6,919 nt of DNA from GWC2-37-13 sp964564535. GTDB taxonomy: Bacteria; Patescibacteriota; Microgenomatia; UBA1406; GWC2-37-13. The notes below the pieces were generated by a model. It was not told the origin of the DNA and made no database searches. It saw only the letters and a list, made by a program, of their open reading frames with translations. Within the stretch, counting starts at the first letter, position 1, and each line of letters starts with the position of its first letter. Below, piece after piece: positions 1-6,676 of the stretch. The position numbers and the translations under genes are program-made. The stretch is taken from positions 1 to 6,919 of the forward strand of contig CAZMBH010000050.1 of the NCBI GenBank assembly GCA_964564535.1, read 5' to 3'.

Positions 1-431
1 TGCTTTTAAGTGAGTTTCCTTCAGGAATAAATATATCAAGTGATTCAATACTTGTTAGAAACGGTTCTGTTGTGGAGAATAAATCACTGGATGATTACGT
101 AAGGCTTGGAGATTATATTTTTATTTACAAAGATGTAGTATTTGTTACAGGTGAAGTCGAAAGTCCAAAGGTTCTCTCCTATAACCCGAATTTGAAGGTG
201 AGAGAATATATAGCAATGTGCGGAGGAATAACCCATTACGGTTCTTTTATCGGCATAAAGGTCAAAGGAGCTAACGGTAAATACAAAAATATTTCAAGCC
301 AAGTTCTTCCCGGAGATGAAATCCATATTCCGGCAAATTACCTTGCTTACATGAGAGATTTCAATACGGTTCTTTCAATAATAGCTACCACTCTCACTGC
401 TTTGGCAATGAACAGAATAATTATTTTTTAA
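1..431 (+). CDS. Wza/OPX-like polysaccharide export protein, SLBB domain (3' part only)
   Basis: This is the C-terminal 142 residues of a periplasmic/outer-membrane polysaccharide export protein; the first complete codon is at base 3 and the frame is open to the window edge, so the gene starts outside. Around visible residues 46-80 there is a clear SLBB (soluble ligand-binding beta-grasp) unit: a V-x-G-E-V-x-x-P strand, a 'LKVREYIAMCGGIT' helix with the typical G-G, and a closing 'LPGDEIHIP' at 102-110. An earlier 'LGDYIFIYKD' segment (35-44) looks like the end of a preceding beta-grasp or export domain. The protein ends in a hydrophobic stretch (about 120-142). In Wza the C-terminal helix forms the outer-membrane pore, so this tail may have a similar role, but that is inference. 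A GTG at 72 could be mistaken for a start, but the SLBB protein clearly continues upstream of it. wzz follows 10 bases downstream. Family is confident; the exact Wza orthology is less so. Confidence 0.88.
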   Translation, partial: LLSEFPSGINISSDSILVRNGSVVENKSLDDYVRLGDYIFIYKDVVFVTGEVESPKVLSYNPNLKVREYIAMCGGITHYGSFIGIKVKGANGKYKNISSQVLPGDEIHIPANYLAYMRDFNTVLSIIATTLTALAMNRIIIF

Positions 432-437
432 GGGGTG
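430..437 (+). promoter_or_regulatory. Shine-Dalgarno site of the wzz-like gene
   Basis: The purine-rich AAGGGGTG overlaps the stop codon of the export gene (429-431). Its GGGG ends 6 bases before the GTG at 442. It decides the start: the ATG at 440-442 is followed at once by TGA, so GTG is the only sensible initiator here. The site indicates initiation in step with the end of the upstream gene. Confidence 0.7.
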
Positions 438-441
438 AAAT

Positions 442-1518
442 GTGAATTATACTTTTGAACTGATTTATAAAATTTTAAAAAAACAACTTCGGTTCATAAT
501 AATTATCTCTATAGGATGCGCTGTTATGGGATTGTTGCTGACTCTTACTTTGCCTAAAAAGTATAAATCGACAGGTTCATTTTACATTGTCAATTCTTCT
601 ACAAACACAGGTGAAATTGATTTGCTGAAAGGATTGATTTCCGGAACGAGTTCGGGAAATTCCAAAATTTATATTGAAAACCTTATTCAAACCCGTTTCA
701 TTATGGATAATATTATCAAAAAGACTTCTCTTATGGAGAAAAAGAAGATAAAGAAAAACTTTATGGCATATGGCTGGCTTAAAGAAAATATTGCGGTGAG
801 TCCCTTAAAAGACGGATTGATTCTGCTAAGCGCTGTTGACAATGACCCTGAGTTTGCAACTCTGCTTACTAATTCTTATCTTGAGGTTATAGATTCATTT
901 TATAAAGAGAGTGAAATTTTTCTCGCCAGAAATTACCGCAAGTATCTTGAAGTAAGAGAAAGAGAGCTTTTAAGTGTAATGGAGTCCCGCCTTGACAGTT
1001 TGAAATCCTTTCAAAATAGAGAAAATCTTGTATATCCGGAAATTGAATATGAATCATATTACACAAATATTGTAATGCCTTTAAAGCAGGAATTGACCAA
1101 TCAGCTTATCAATAAAGAAAAAGCTTTAATAGTCTTAAATGACAAATCATTATACGAACAGTTTGACAGAGAATCAAAGATAACAGAGGCAGTTATTGAC
1201 AGTCTTTACAACAGCGTATCATCATCAAATCAAATTTCATTGGCAAAGCTTCCCTCAAAGATCAAGGAGTATATAGCTTTAAAAATTCAATCCGATATTT
1301 CAATAACTCTATATACTACAGTAAAAGCCGAGCTTGAAAAGGCTGTCCTTAATGAAAAAAATACAGTTCCTTCAATATATATAATTGATAGGGGCGAGAT
1401 TCCTGAAACTCATATTTTCCCTAAAAAGAGGGATGGAATTATTCTGGGATTATTCTTGGGTCTGATACTTTCTATGATTTATTCAATCTATAAAGAGTCA
1501 AAACCTTCAAATGCTTAA
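442..1518 (+). CDS. Wzz-type polysaccharide co-polymerase (chain-length determinant)
   Basis: Inner-membrane protein expected to set polysaccharide chain length together with Wzy and the export protein. The 358 residues have the Wzz layout: a short cytoplasmic N-terminus, TM1 at about 18-37, a large periplasmic region rich in charged helices (about 160-250 is likely coiled coil), and TM2 at about 332-349. Just before TM2 sits the family's proline-rich element, 'DRGEIPETHIFPKKR' (316-330), with prolines 321 and 327. The segment after TM1 ('KKYKSTGSFYIV') matches the usual Wzz N-terminal domain entry. The tail after TM2 is only about 9 residues, so there is no fused BY-kinase domain with Walker motifs and no Tyr-rich tail; none is encoded separately in the window. 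The GTG start has a good ribosome site. The stop overlaps the start of the next gene by 8 bases. Confidence 0.88.
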   Translation: MNYTFELIYKILKKQLRFIIIISIGCAVMGLLLTLTLPKKYKSTGSFYIVNSSTNTGEIDLLKGLISGTSSGNSKIYIENLIQTRFIMDNIIKKTSLMEKKKIKKNFMAYGWLKENIAVSPLKDGLILLSAVDNDPEFATLLTNSYLEVIDSFYKESEIFLARNYRKYLEVRERELLSVMESRLDSLKSFQNRENLVYPEIEYESYYTNIVMPLKQELTNQLINKEKALIVLNDKSLYEQFDRESKITEAVIDSLYNSVSSSNQISLAKLPSKIKEYIALKIQSDISITLYTTVKAELEKAVLNEKNTVPSIYIIDRGEIPETHIFPKKRDGIILGLFLGLILSMIYSIYKESKPSNA

Positions 1519-2905
1519 TGGTCTGAAAAGAAATCGAATTTTTGAAATTTTCGGTCTGATGGTTTTAGCGGGACTTCTCATTCTCTCTTATTTTTTATTC
1601 GGCAAAACTCTATTATTATTTGCATTATTTATTGTTGCAGTTTTTATTGTTTTATATTTGTACCTGATAGTAAAGAATATGCTTCTGCTGTTTATGTTCG
1701 CAATTCTGATTTTTCCATTGAGTAATTATGCTTCACCTCCGGTATCCATAGGAATTAATGATTATCATATAATCGGAGGGTTTATACTTTTGCTGGTCTA
1801 TTTGTTAGTTAAAAACACATTAAATTACAATAATATCAAAAATAGGATAAATTATCTGCCTGTGAGTTTCATTCTCTTTGAAGGAATTTTGATAATCTTT
1901 ACAATTATGGGTTATTTGAAAGGGTATAAATCCGAATGGCTTGTCAGAGAATTTTTTTATCAGTCACTCTATGTAATGGTTTTGTTGTTAAATGATGAAA
2001 GTGATAATATTCTGCTTGCAAAAAAATACGAAAAAGTAATTTTTCTCGCTACAGCAATTATTTTTATTGAATATTGCCTTAGATATTATTATAATTTTGT
2101 GCATTTTGATTTTAAGAGACTTGTGACACAGCAGGCAAATATAGGATTGTTTGCATTTCCTCTTGCCTTTTTTTCATTATTTATTAAACAGAGTGTGATG
2201 AACAGAGCAGTGCGTATTGCAATATGCATTATAGGGATAATTCTTGCTCTTTTGTCTCTTCAAAGAAGTTTATGGCTCATTCTTTTTGCAGATATAATTT
2301 TGGGATTTGGATATTTCTTATTTTCTCTTGGTTTCAATAGGAATACCTTTCAAAGAATAATTATTGTAATAGCTATTCTTACTGTGTTTGCTACTGGATC
2401 ATTGATTTTTACGAACAAATATTTTAATATATTCAAGCTTCTCAGAGAAAGAATGAACACGATGTCCAGCGAGAGAATATCGGATGACAGAGCTTTGGGA
2501 GTGAGACAGGAGGATTTCAAAGAAGTCATGAGAATGGTCACAGATGACTCATTTATGGGAGCAGGAATCGGAGCTCCTGTATTTCAAAAGAACACAGGTC
2601 TCCAAAAGGAAGTGATTGATAATTCATATGTAATAATCGTTTATAAAATGGGCTTGATAGGACTTTTTTCCCTTCTTCTCATTTTTTTCACTCTTTCCGT
2701 TAAAGCTGTAAGAATCTTGATTTATGATAGAGAAAATTACATTGTTTTTGCATTGATTGTTTCAATGCTAAATTATCTCGTAATAAGCATTTCTTCAAGT
2801 GCTATGTATATTTACAGGTTCAACCTCATAATAGGAATAATTTTTGCAATTTTGGTAAATTATAATTCAAGCAAGACGGCAATCCCGTATGAACAGAATA
2901 ATTAA
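1511..2905 (+). CDS. Wzy-like O-antigen polymerase / O-antigen ligase family membrane protein
   Basis: A 464-residue, very hydrophobic protein with roughly ten or more membrane segments. Its C-terminal half fits the Wzy_C/O-antigen ligase family: 'SLQRSLWL' (249-256, Arg252) at a membrane edge, then a large hydrophilic loop (about 308-368) with 'ERISDDRALGVRQEDF' and the family-like 'SFMGAGIG' (347-354), then 'DNSYVIIVYKMGLIGL' (370-385) leading into the last helices. Such proteins join lipid-linked repeat units at the periplasmic face, or attach polymer to lipid A core. Position between wzz and wzx favours the polymerase, but sequence alone does not separate Wzy from WaaL-type ligases. Start ATG at 1511 lies inside the end of wzz (8-base overlap); the ATG at 1518 hits a stop after one codon. 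Only a weak AAAGAG lies upstream, so coupling to wzz translation is likely. The end overlaps the next gene by 17 bases. Confidence 0.82.
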   Translation: MLNGLKRNRIFEIFGLMVLAGLLILSYFLFGKTLLLFALFIVAVFIVLYLYLIVKNMLLLFMFAILIFPLSNYASPPVSIGINDYHIIGGFILLLVYLLVKNTLNYNNIKNRINYLPVSFILFEGILIIFTIMGYLKGYKSEWLVREFFYQSLYVMVLLLNDESDNILLAKKYEKVIFLATAIIFIEYCLRYYYNFVHFDFKRLVTQQANIGLFAFPLAFFSLFIKQSVMNRAVRIAICIIGIILALLSLQRSLWLILFADIILGFGYFLFSLGFNRNTFQRIIIVIAILTVFATGSLIFTNKYFNIFKLLRERMNTMSSERISDDRALGVRQEDFKEVMRMVTDDSFMGAGIGAPVFQKNTGLQKEVIDNSYVIIVYKMGLIGLFSLLLIFFTLSVKAVRILIYDRENYIVFALIVSMLNYLVISISSSAMYIYRFNLIIGIIFAILVNYNSSKTAIPYEQNN

Positions 2906-4307
2906 GCAATCTGCAATCTTTGGAATTGGGAATATAATTTCCCGATCTATAGCCATTCTTTTGGTCCCTCTATACACCAGACACATGACAGTTGAGGAGT
3001 TTGGGATATTTTCGGCCGGGTTAACACTTTATACCGTTCTAAGCATCATAATGAAAGGTGGCGGCCCTGCAGCTATGCTAAAATTATATATGGAAGATTC
3101 TGGAAAGCGGCAAAAGATTATTTTTCTCACTTATGCATATTCCCTTTCAGTAACATTGCTGGTGGGAGCAATTTCAATGATTTTTTGCGCCAATCTTATA
3201 AAATGGCTGATAGGAATAGATTCTACTCGAATATTCACAATCATTATTTTGTCAGCGATTTCGGAATCCTTAATTGAAGTGCCTTTGAATATATTCAGGG
3301 CAAAAGAAAAATCAAAAATATTTGCATTTTTTTCAGTTTTAGCTTCAGCATTGACTTTAATATTTACTTATTTTCTGATAGTTGTGATGAATATGCGTAT
3401 TGAAGGAGCTTTTCTTGGTATGTTTTTGGCAAAGGGAGTGGTATTTATACTTTCAACAATCATGTTATTGCCGGAATTTTCTCTGATATGGGACAAAACA
3501 ATAATCAAAGAAATATTTATATTGGGTGCTCCGATAGTGATTTCAGGCTTGTCAATGTGGTTTGTAAATATGTCAGACAGGATCATAATAACGAATATAA
3601 GAGGCGGATATGAAGCAGGACTGTACTCTTTGGGAAACAGAATCGGCACACTTCTTAATATTCTGATATTAACGCCATTCTCTCTTGTATGGGGAGTGGA
3701 GAGTCTGAAAATATATTATAACTCAAATGAAAAAGATGCTATATTCAGCTCATATTTCCTTAAAATTTCCGGTTTCTGCTTTCTTGTAGGTGCTTTTCTC
3801 TCTTTATTTGCAGGGGAAATGATATCAGTATTTGCTACGGTGGAGTATATGAAATCAATAATAGTAATTTCAATAATTTCAGTTTCAAATATTTTATATG
3901 TTCTTTATTATTTTCACACATTTTATTTTATGATAATAAGAAAAACATATGTCTTGACAGGTATTGTATCAATAGGAGCAGTTTTAAACATTCTCTTAAA
4001 TCTATCGCTTTTAAAATATTTTGATTATAGAATTGTCAGTCTTACAAATTTAGTTTCGACTTTTTTAATCTACATTCTGACCTACAGAGAGGTTTCAAAG
4101 AAGATTAAATTCGATCATAATTTAAAAAAAGTTCTTATAGGTCTTATAATAATTGCTATATGCGCAGTTGCAGGATTATTGAAAAACAGTCTATTTGTAA
4201 TTGTAATGAAAATACTTTTAATGGCAGTCTCTTCGACTCTGGTTATATTAATTTTTAAATTGGATGGAGTTGTAAAACAGGGATTGAAAAGAATTCTCAG
4301 GCTATGA
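2889..4307 (+). CDS. Wzx-like flippase (oligosaccharide repeat-unit transporter, MOP superfamily)
   Basis: A 472-residue polytopic membrane protein, about the normal length for the polysaccharide-transport branch of the MOP superfamily, with 12-14 likely helices. The N-terminus, 'SAIFGIGNIISRSIAILLVP' (8-27) followed by 'LYTRHMTVEEFG' (28-39), is diagnostic of this family. Mid-protein it has 'FVNMSDRIIITN' (225-236, with the conserved S-D-R) and 'GLYSLGNRIG' (244-253). Helix 367-379 carries the N-x-x-L-N pattern typical of the C-terminal half. It is expected to move undecaprenyl-diphosphate-linked repeat units from the cytoplasmic to the periplasmic face for the polymerase encoded just upstream. 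The start overlaps the polymerase gene by 17 bases with no evident ribosome site, suggesting coupled translation; the start suits the family and the next Met (33) would remove the first helix. The stop codon (4305-4307) lies inside the convergent glycosyltransferase reading frame. Confidence 0.88.
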   Translation: MNRIIKQSAIFGIGNIISRSIAILLVPLYTRHMTVEEFGIFSAGLTLYTVLSIIMKGGGPAAMLKLYMEDSGKRQKIIFLTYAYSLSVTLLVGAISMIFCANLIKWLIGIDSTRIFTIIILSAISESLIEVPLNIFRAKEKSKIFAFFSVLASALTLIFTYFLIVVMNMRIEGAFLGMFLAKGVVFILSTIMLLPEFSLIWDKTIIKEIFILGAPIVISGLSMWFVNMSDRIIITNIRGGYEAGLYSLGNRIGTLLNILILTPFSLVWGVESLKIYYNSNEKDAIFSSYFLKISGFCFLVGAFLSLFAGEMISVFATVEYMKSIIVISIISVSNILYVLYYFHTFYFMIIRKTYVLTGIVSIGAVLNILLNLSLLKYFDYRIVSLTNLVSTFLIYILTYREVSKKIKFDHNLKKVLIGLIIIAICAVAGLLKNSLFVIVMKILLMAVSSTLVILIFKLDGVVKQGLKRILRL

Positions 4308-5552
4308 TATTTTGCTCTCCCACTTTTTTTTCAATATGGATGAATAGATCGAATTCTTAAAAGCTGAAGGAAGCGGAGCTTTAGATAAAACTATTTTCAT
4401 TATATCCGGTAATTGTTGATTTTTATTCAAAATATATTTTTTACATATGTCAACAGTTCTGCTCTCGGGACTTTTTACTTTAGATTCCCCAAAAACTTTA
4501 TTTACTGCATCATGTTGTTTTTCCCAATCAAAAAATGTCTCGGCTGACACTCTGGCGTTTTTCTTGAATTTCCGCATTTCTGAAAAATTATTTATAAAAA
4601 ATTCCATACCACTCTTTAATGAATCTAAATCAACAAAAGACTGCGGCCAATAATATCCGTCATATCTTGCGACAAATCTATCAATTTTTACAAGCCACCC
4701 TGTTTTTAAATGTTCAACAAACTCGTTCATTGGAGCCGCATCTGGAACAATCGCAGGCAAACCAGACATTAAAGCCTCTGCAATTGTCAGTCCGATGCCT
4801 TCAAGTCTTGAGGGATAAACATAAACATCGCCTAAATGATAAAGCCCCGGAAGCGGTATGGTTTTTTTAATAATTTCAATGTTTTTTGAGTTGATGATTT
4901 TGTTAAGGTCATCCTCCTGAAATAATAATTCATTTTGAGAGTGAATTATCAGTTTTGCATCTTCATTTTCAATTTTGTCGAATGCTCTTATAAGAAAATC
5001 AGTTCCTTTCCTGTGAGGATTCAAGCCAGAAGAATGAAAGAAAACAGGAGCCTTTTTACCGACATTATTTTCATTATAATTCAAACTGCTCTTTGATGTT
5101 CCCCACTGTATAAAGTAAGCCTGAGGATGCCAGTTGAATGCAGAAAAATGCCTTTTTGTATTGCATATCAGAAAATCATACATATCAAAAAGCAGAAGTG
5201 TCTCTTCAGTATAGTAATCTATATATGCGCCGATCTTGATTTCCGGCATATTCAACTTCAGCCACAAAATAATCTCCCAGGAGACTTGCTCATTAAAAAA
5301 TAATATATCAATCTTGTTATTTATAATCCAGCGCGAAAGATGTTTCGGAGAAATTTGATCTCGCGCATAAGAAGGAATTCTTAAGCCGTAAGTGACATTG
5401 AATTTACTCCATTTTTCATCTTTCTTCTCGTAATGCGCTCCGCCTCGAGCATATATAAATACTTTGTTGGATTTTGACAAAGCTTCGTGATACTGAATTG
5501 ATACATTGCCGGCTCCCCGTTCAAACCAAGGTGTGATAAGTCCGATATTCAT
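4302..5552 (-). CDS. GT4-family (GT-B fold) glycosyltransferase
   Basis: A 416-residue cytoplasmic or membrane-associated retaining glycosyltransferase that probably adds one sugar to the lipid-linked repeat unit. N-terminal Rossmann domain: 'IGLITPWFERGAG' (3-15) with the glycine-rich acceptor-side loop. C-terminal nucleotide-sugar domain: 'HSSGLNPHRKGTD' (173-185, R181/K182 placed where the phosphate-contacting basic residues usually lie), 'DVYVYPSRLEG' (242-252), and the E-x7-E motif 'EGIGLTIAE' (251-259) followed by 'LMSGLPAIV'. A 'DGYYWPQ' insert (298-304) and a basic tail of about 70 residues follow the core. No membrane helices are seen. Donor and acceptor cannot be read from sequence. 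The epimerase gene upstream makes a UDP-ManNAc donor plausible but unproven. Start ATG overlaps the epimerase stop (ATGA) and has a good ribosome site. The stop (TAG, 4302-4304) lies in the convergent flippase gene. Confidence 0.88.
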   Translation of the reverse strand: MNIGLITPWFERGAGNVSIQYHEALSKSNKVFIYARGGAHYEKKDEKWSKFNVTYGLRIPSYARDQISPKHLSRWIINNKIDILFFNEQVSWEIILWLKLNMPEIKIGAYIDYYTEETLLLFDMYDFLICNTKRHFSAFNWHPQAYFIQWGTSKSSLNYNENNVGKKAPVFFHSSGLNPHRKGTDFLIRAFDKIENEDAKLIIHSQNELLFQEDDLNKIINSKNIEIIKKTIPLPGLYHLGDVYVYPSRLEGIGLTIAEALMSGLPAIVPDAAPMNEFVEHLKTGWLVKIDRFVARYDGYYWPQSFVDLDSLKSGMEFFINNFSEMRKFKKNARVSAETFFDWEKQHDAVNKVFGESKVKSPESRTVDICKKYILNKNQQLPDIMKIVLSKAPLPSAFKNSIYSSILKKKWESKIS

Positions 5553-6676
5553 CTTAAAACTTCCTCAAAGATATTCAAAATTCTGCGAGAAGCTTTTCCG
5601 TCTCCATAAGGATTCTTTCTTAATGAAAATGATTTGTAATATTTATCATCATTTAAAACTTTAATAATATTTGAGACTATCTTCTTGGAGTCGGATCCCA
5701 CAAGTTTTGCGACACCGGCAGTTATTCCTTCAGGTCTTTCGGTAACATCTCTCATTACGAAAACAGGCTTGCAGAAAGAAGGCGCCTCCTCTTGAACTCC
5801 TCCGCTGTCCGTTAGAATCACATCAGCAAATTCCATCAAGTAAATCATTTCAGGGTATGATACAGGTTCAATAAGCGTGATATTATTAATATTTCCAAGT
5901 ATATTCATTACCGGCCTTCTCACATTTGGATTCAAATGAACAGGATATATAATATGGATATCCTTTCTCTGCTCTGCTACTGTTTTAATGGCATTGCAGA
6001 TATTTTCAAAAGGCAGACCGAAGCTCTCCCTTCTATGTCCGGTTACAAGAATCAATCTTTTATTCTTAGGAAGATACTCAAACTCCTTTTTTAATTTCTT
6101 AGACCAAGTCTTTGATTTTATTATTTTTCTTCCCAGCAAGAGCGCATCAATTACTGTATTTCCGGTAATAAAAATATTCTTTGAGTCTATATTTTCTCTA
6201 AGCAGATTCTTTTGAGAAACTACCGTGGGAGTAAAATTGAAATCTGAGATTCTTGAAATCATTGCTCTGTTGGATTCTTCCGGAAAAGGCGCGTATTTGT
6301 CATGTGTTCTTAGTCCGGCCTCCACATGGGCGATCGGAATTTTATGGTAAAAGGCTATCAGAGAACCGATAAATGCGGTTGTAGTATCGCCCTGCACGAT
6401 GATTAAATCAAACTTTGTTTCGGAAATAATATCTTCCAATCCTTTGGCGATTTCTCCTGTGAGATAGGAGAGTGACTGATTTGGCTTCATTACTCTGAGA
6501 GAATAGTCAATCTTTATAGAAAAAAAATCAATAACCTGTGAGAGCATCTCCTTGTGTTGACCGGTGGAGCATGTGAACACTCTGAAATTTCTATTTTGCT
6601 TCCCAAGAATAATGAGAGGAGCAAGCTTTATCGCTTCCGGCCTTGTTCCGAAAATAAAAAGAATTTTTTTTTTCAT
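5549..6676 (-). CDS. wecB: UDP-N-acetylglucosamine 2-epimerase, non-hydrolysing
   Basis: Cytoplasmic enzyme interconverting UDP-GlcNAc and UDP-ManNAc, the donor precursor for ManNAc or ManNAcA in surface glycans. All family blocks are present (numbered from the ATG at 6676, 375 residues, normal length): 'GTRPEAIK' (10-17), 'STGQH' (37-41), 'QGDTTT' (95-100), 'HVEAGLRT' (117-124), 'PFPEE' (130-134), 'TGHRRE' (212-217), 'DSGGVQEEAP' (290-299) and 'RDVTERPEG' (309-317). R12, K17, D97, E119, E133 and H214 line up with the active-site residues known for E. coli WecB, so it should be active. These blocks favour the non-hydrolysing class over NeuC-type hydrolysing enzymes. An in-frame TTG at 6679 would add one Met, but the ATG is preferred because it forms a TGATG junction with the upstream gene. 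Codons 2-5 contain a run of 10 A. No WecC-type dehydrogenase is in the window. Confidence 0.95.
   Translation of the reverse strand: MKKKILFIFGTRPEAIKLAPLIILGKQNRNFRVFTCSTGQHKEMLSQVIDFFSIKIDYSLRVMKPNQSLSYLTGEIAKGLEDIISETKFDLIIVQGDTTTAFIGSLIAFYHKIPIAHVEAGLRTHDKYAPFPEESNRAMISRISDFNFTPTVVSQKNLLRENIDSKNIFITGNTVIDALLLGRKIIKSKTWSKKLKKEFEYLPKNKRLILVTGHRRESFGLPFENICNAIKTVAEQRKDIHIIYPVHLNPNVRRPVMNILGNINNITLIEPVSYPEMIYLMEFADVILTDSGGVQEEAPSFCKPVFVMRDVTERPEGITAGVAKLVGSDSKKIVSNIIKVLNDDKYYKSFSLRKNPYGDGKASRRILNIFEEVLR
5560..5566 (-). promoter_or_regulatory. Shine-Dalgarno site of the glycosyltransferase gene
   Basis: On the minus strand GAGGAAG lies 7 bases before the ATG at 5552, inside the last codons of wecB. 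It supports this start and, with the ATGA stop/start overlap, suggests that the glycosyltransferase is translated in step with the epimerase. Confidence 0.7.
6664..6673 (-). repeat. 10-A homopolymer at the start of wecB
   Basis: The coding strand reads ATG followed by ten consecutive A residues, encoding Lys-Lys-Lys and the first base of Ile. A tract of this length placed directly after a start codon can shift the frame by replication or transcription slippage. In the given sequence the frame is intact. Confidence 0.9.

Noticed and set aside
72..431. A small separate gene starting at GTG 72.
   Set aside because: The same frame is open from base 3 and the residues before 72 fit the export-protein fold, so this is the 3' end of a larger gene.
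2350..2541. Open frame on the minus strand inside the polymerase gene.
   Set aside because: Short, with no family resemblance, and opposite a well-supported coding frame; a chance reading of its complement.
3368..3649. Open frame on the minus strand inside the flippase gene.
   Set aside because: It lies entirely opposite conserved flippase motifs and shows no recognisable domain or ribosome site.
4280..4331. Possible terminator for the flippase operon: GGGA (4280-4283) and AAAA (4287-4290) could pair with TTTT (4310-4313) and TCCC (4318-4321), followed by T8 (4324-4331).
   Set aside because: The stem is short and AT-rich, with internal mismatches, a bulge and a loop of about 19 bases. The T8 is explained by the Lys-Lys-Lys codons of the convergent glycosyltransferase.
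4447..4870. Two overlapping plus-strand open frames inside the glycosyltransferase gene.
   Set aside because: Both lie antisense to the conserved nucleotide-sugar domain, including the E-x7-E region, and have no family features.
5988..6215. Plus-strand open frame inside wecB.
   Set aside because: Antisense to strongly conserved epimerase sequence, with no independent support.
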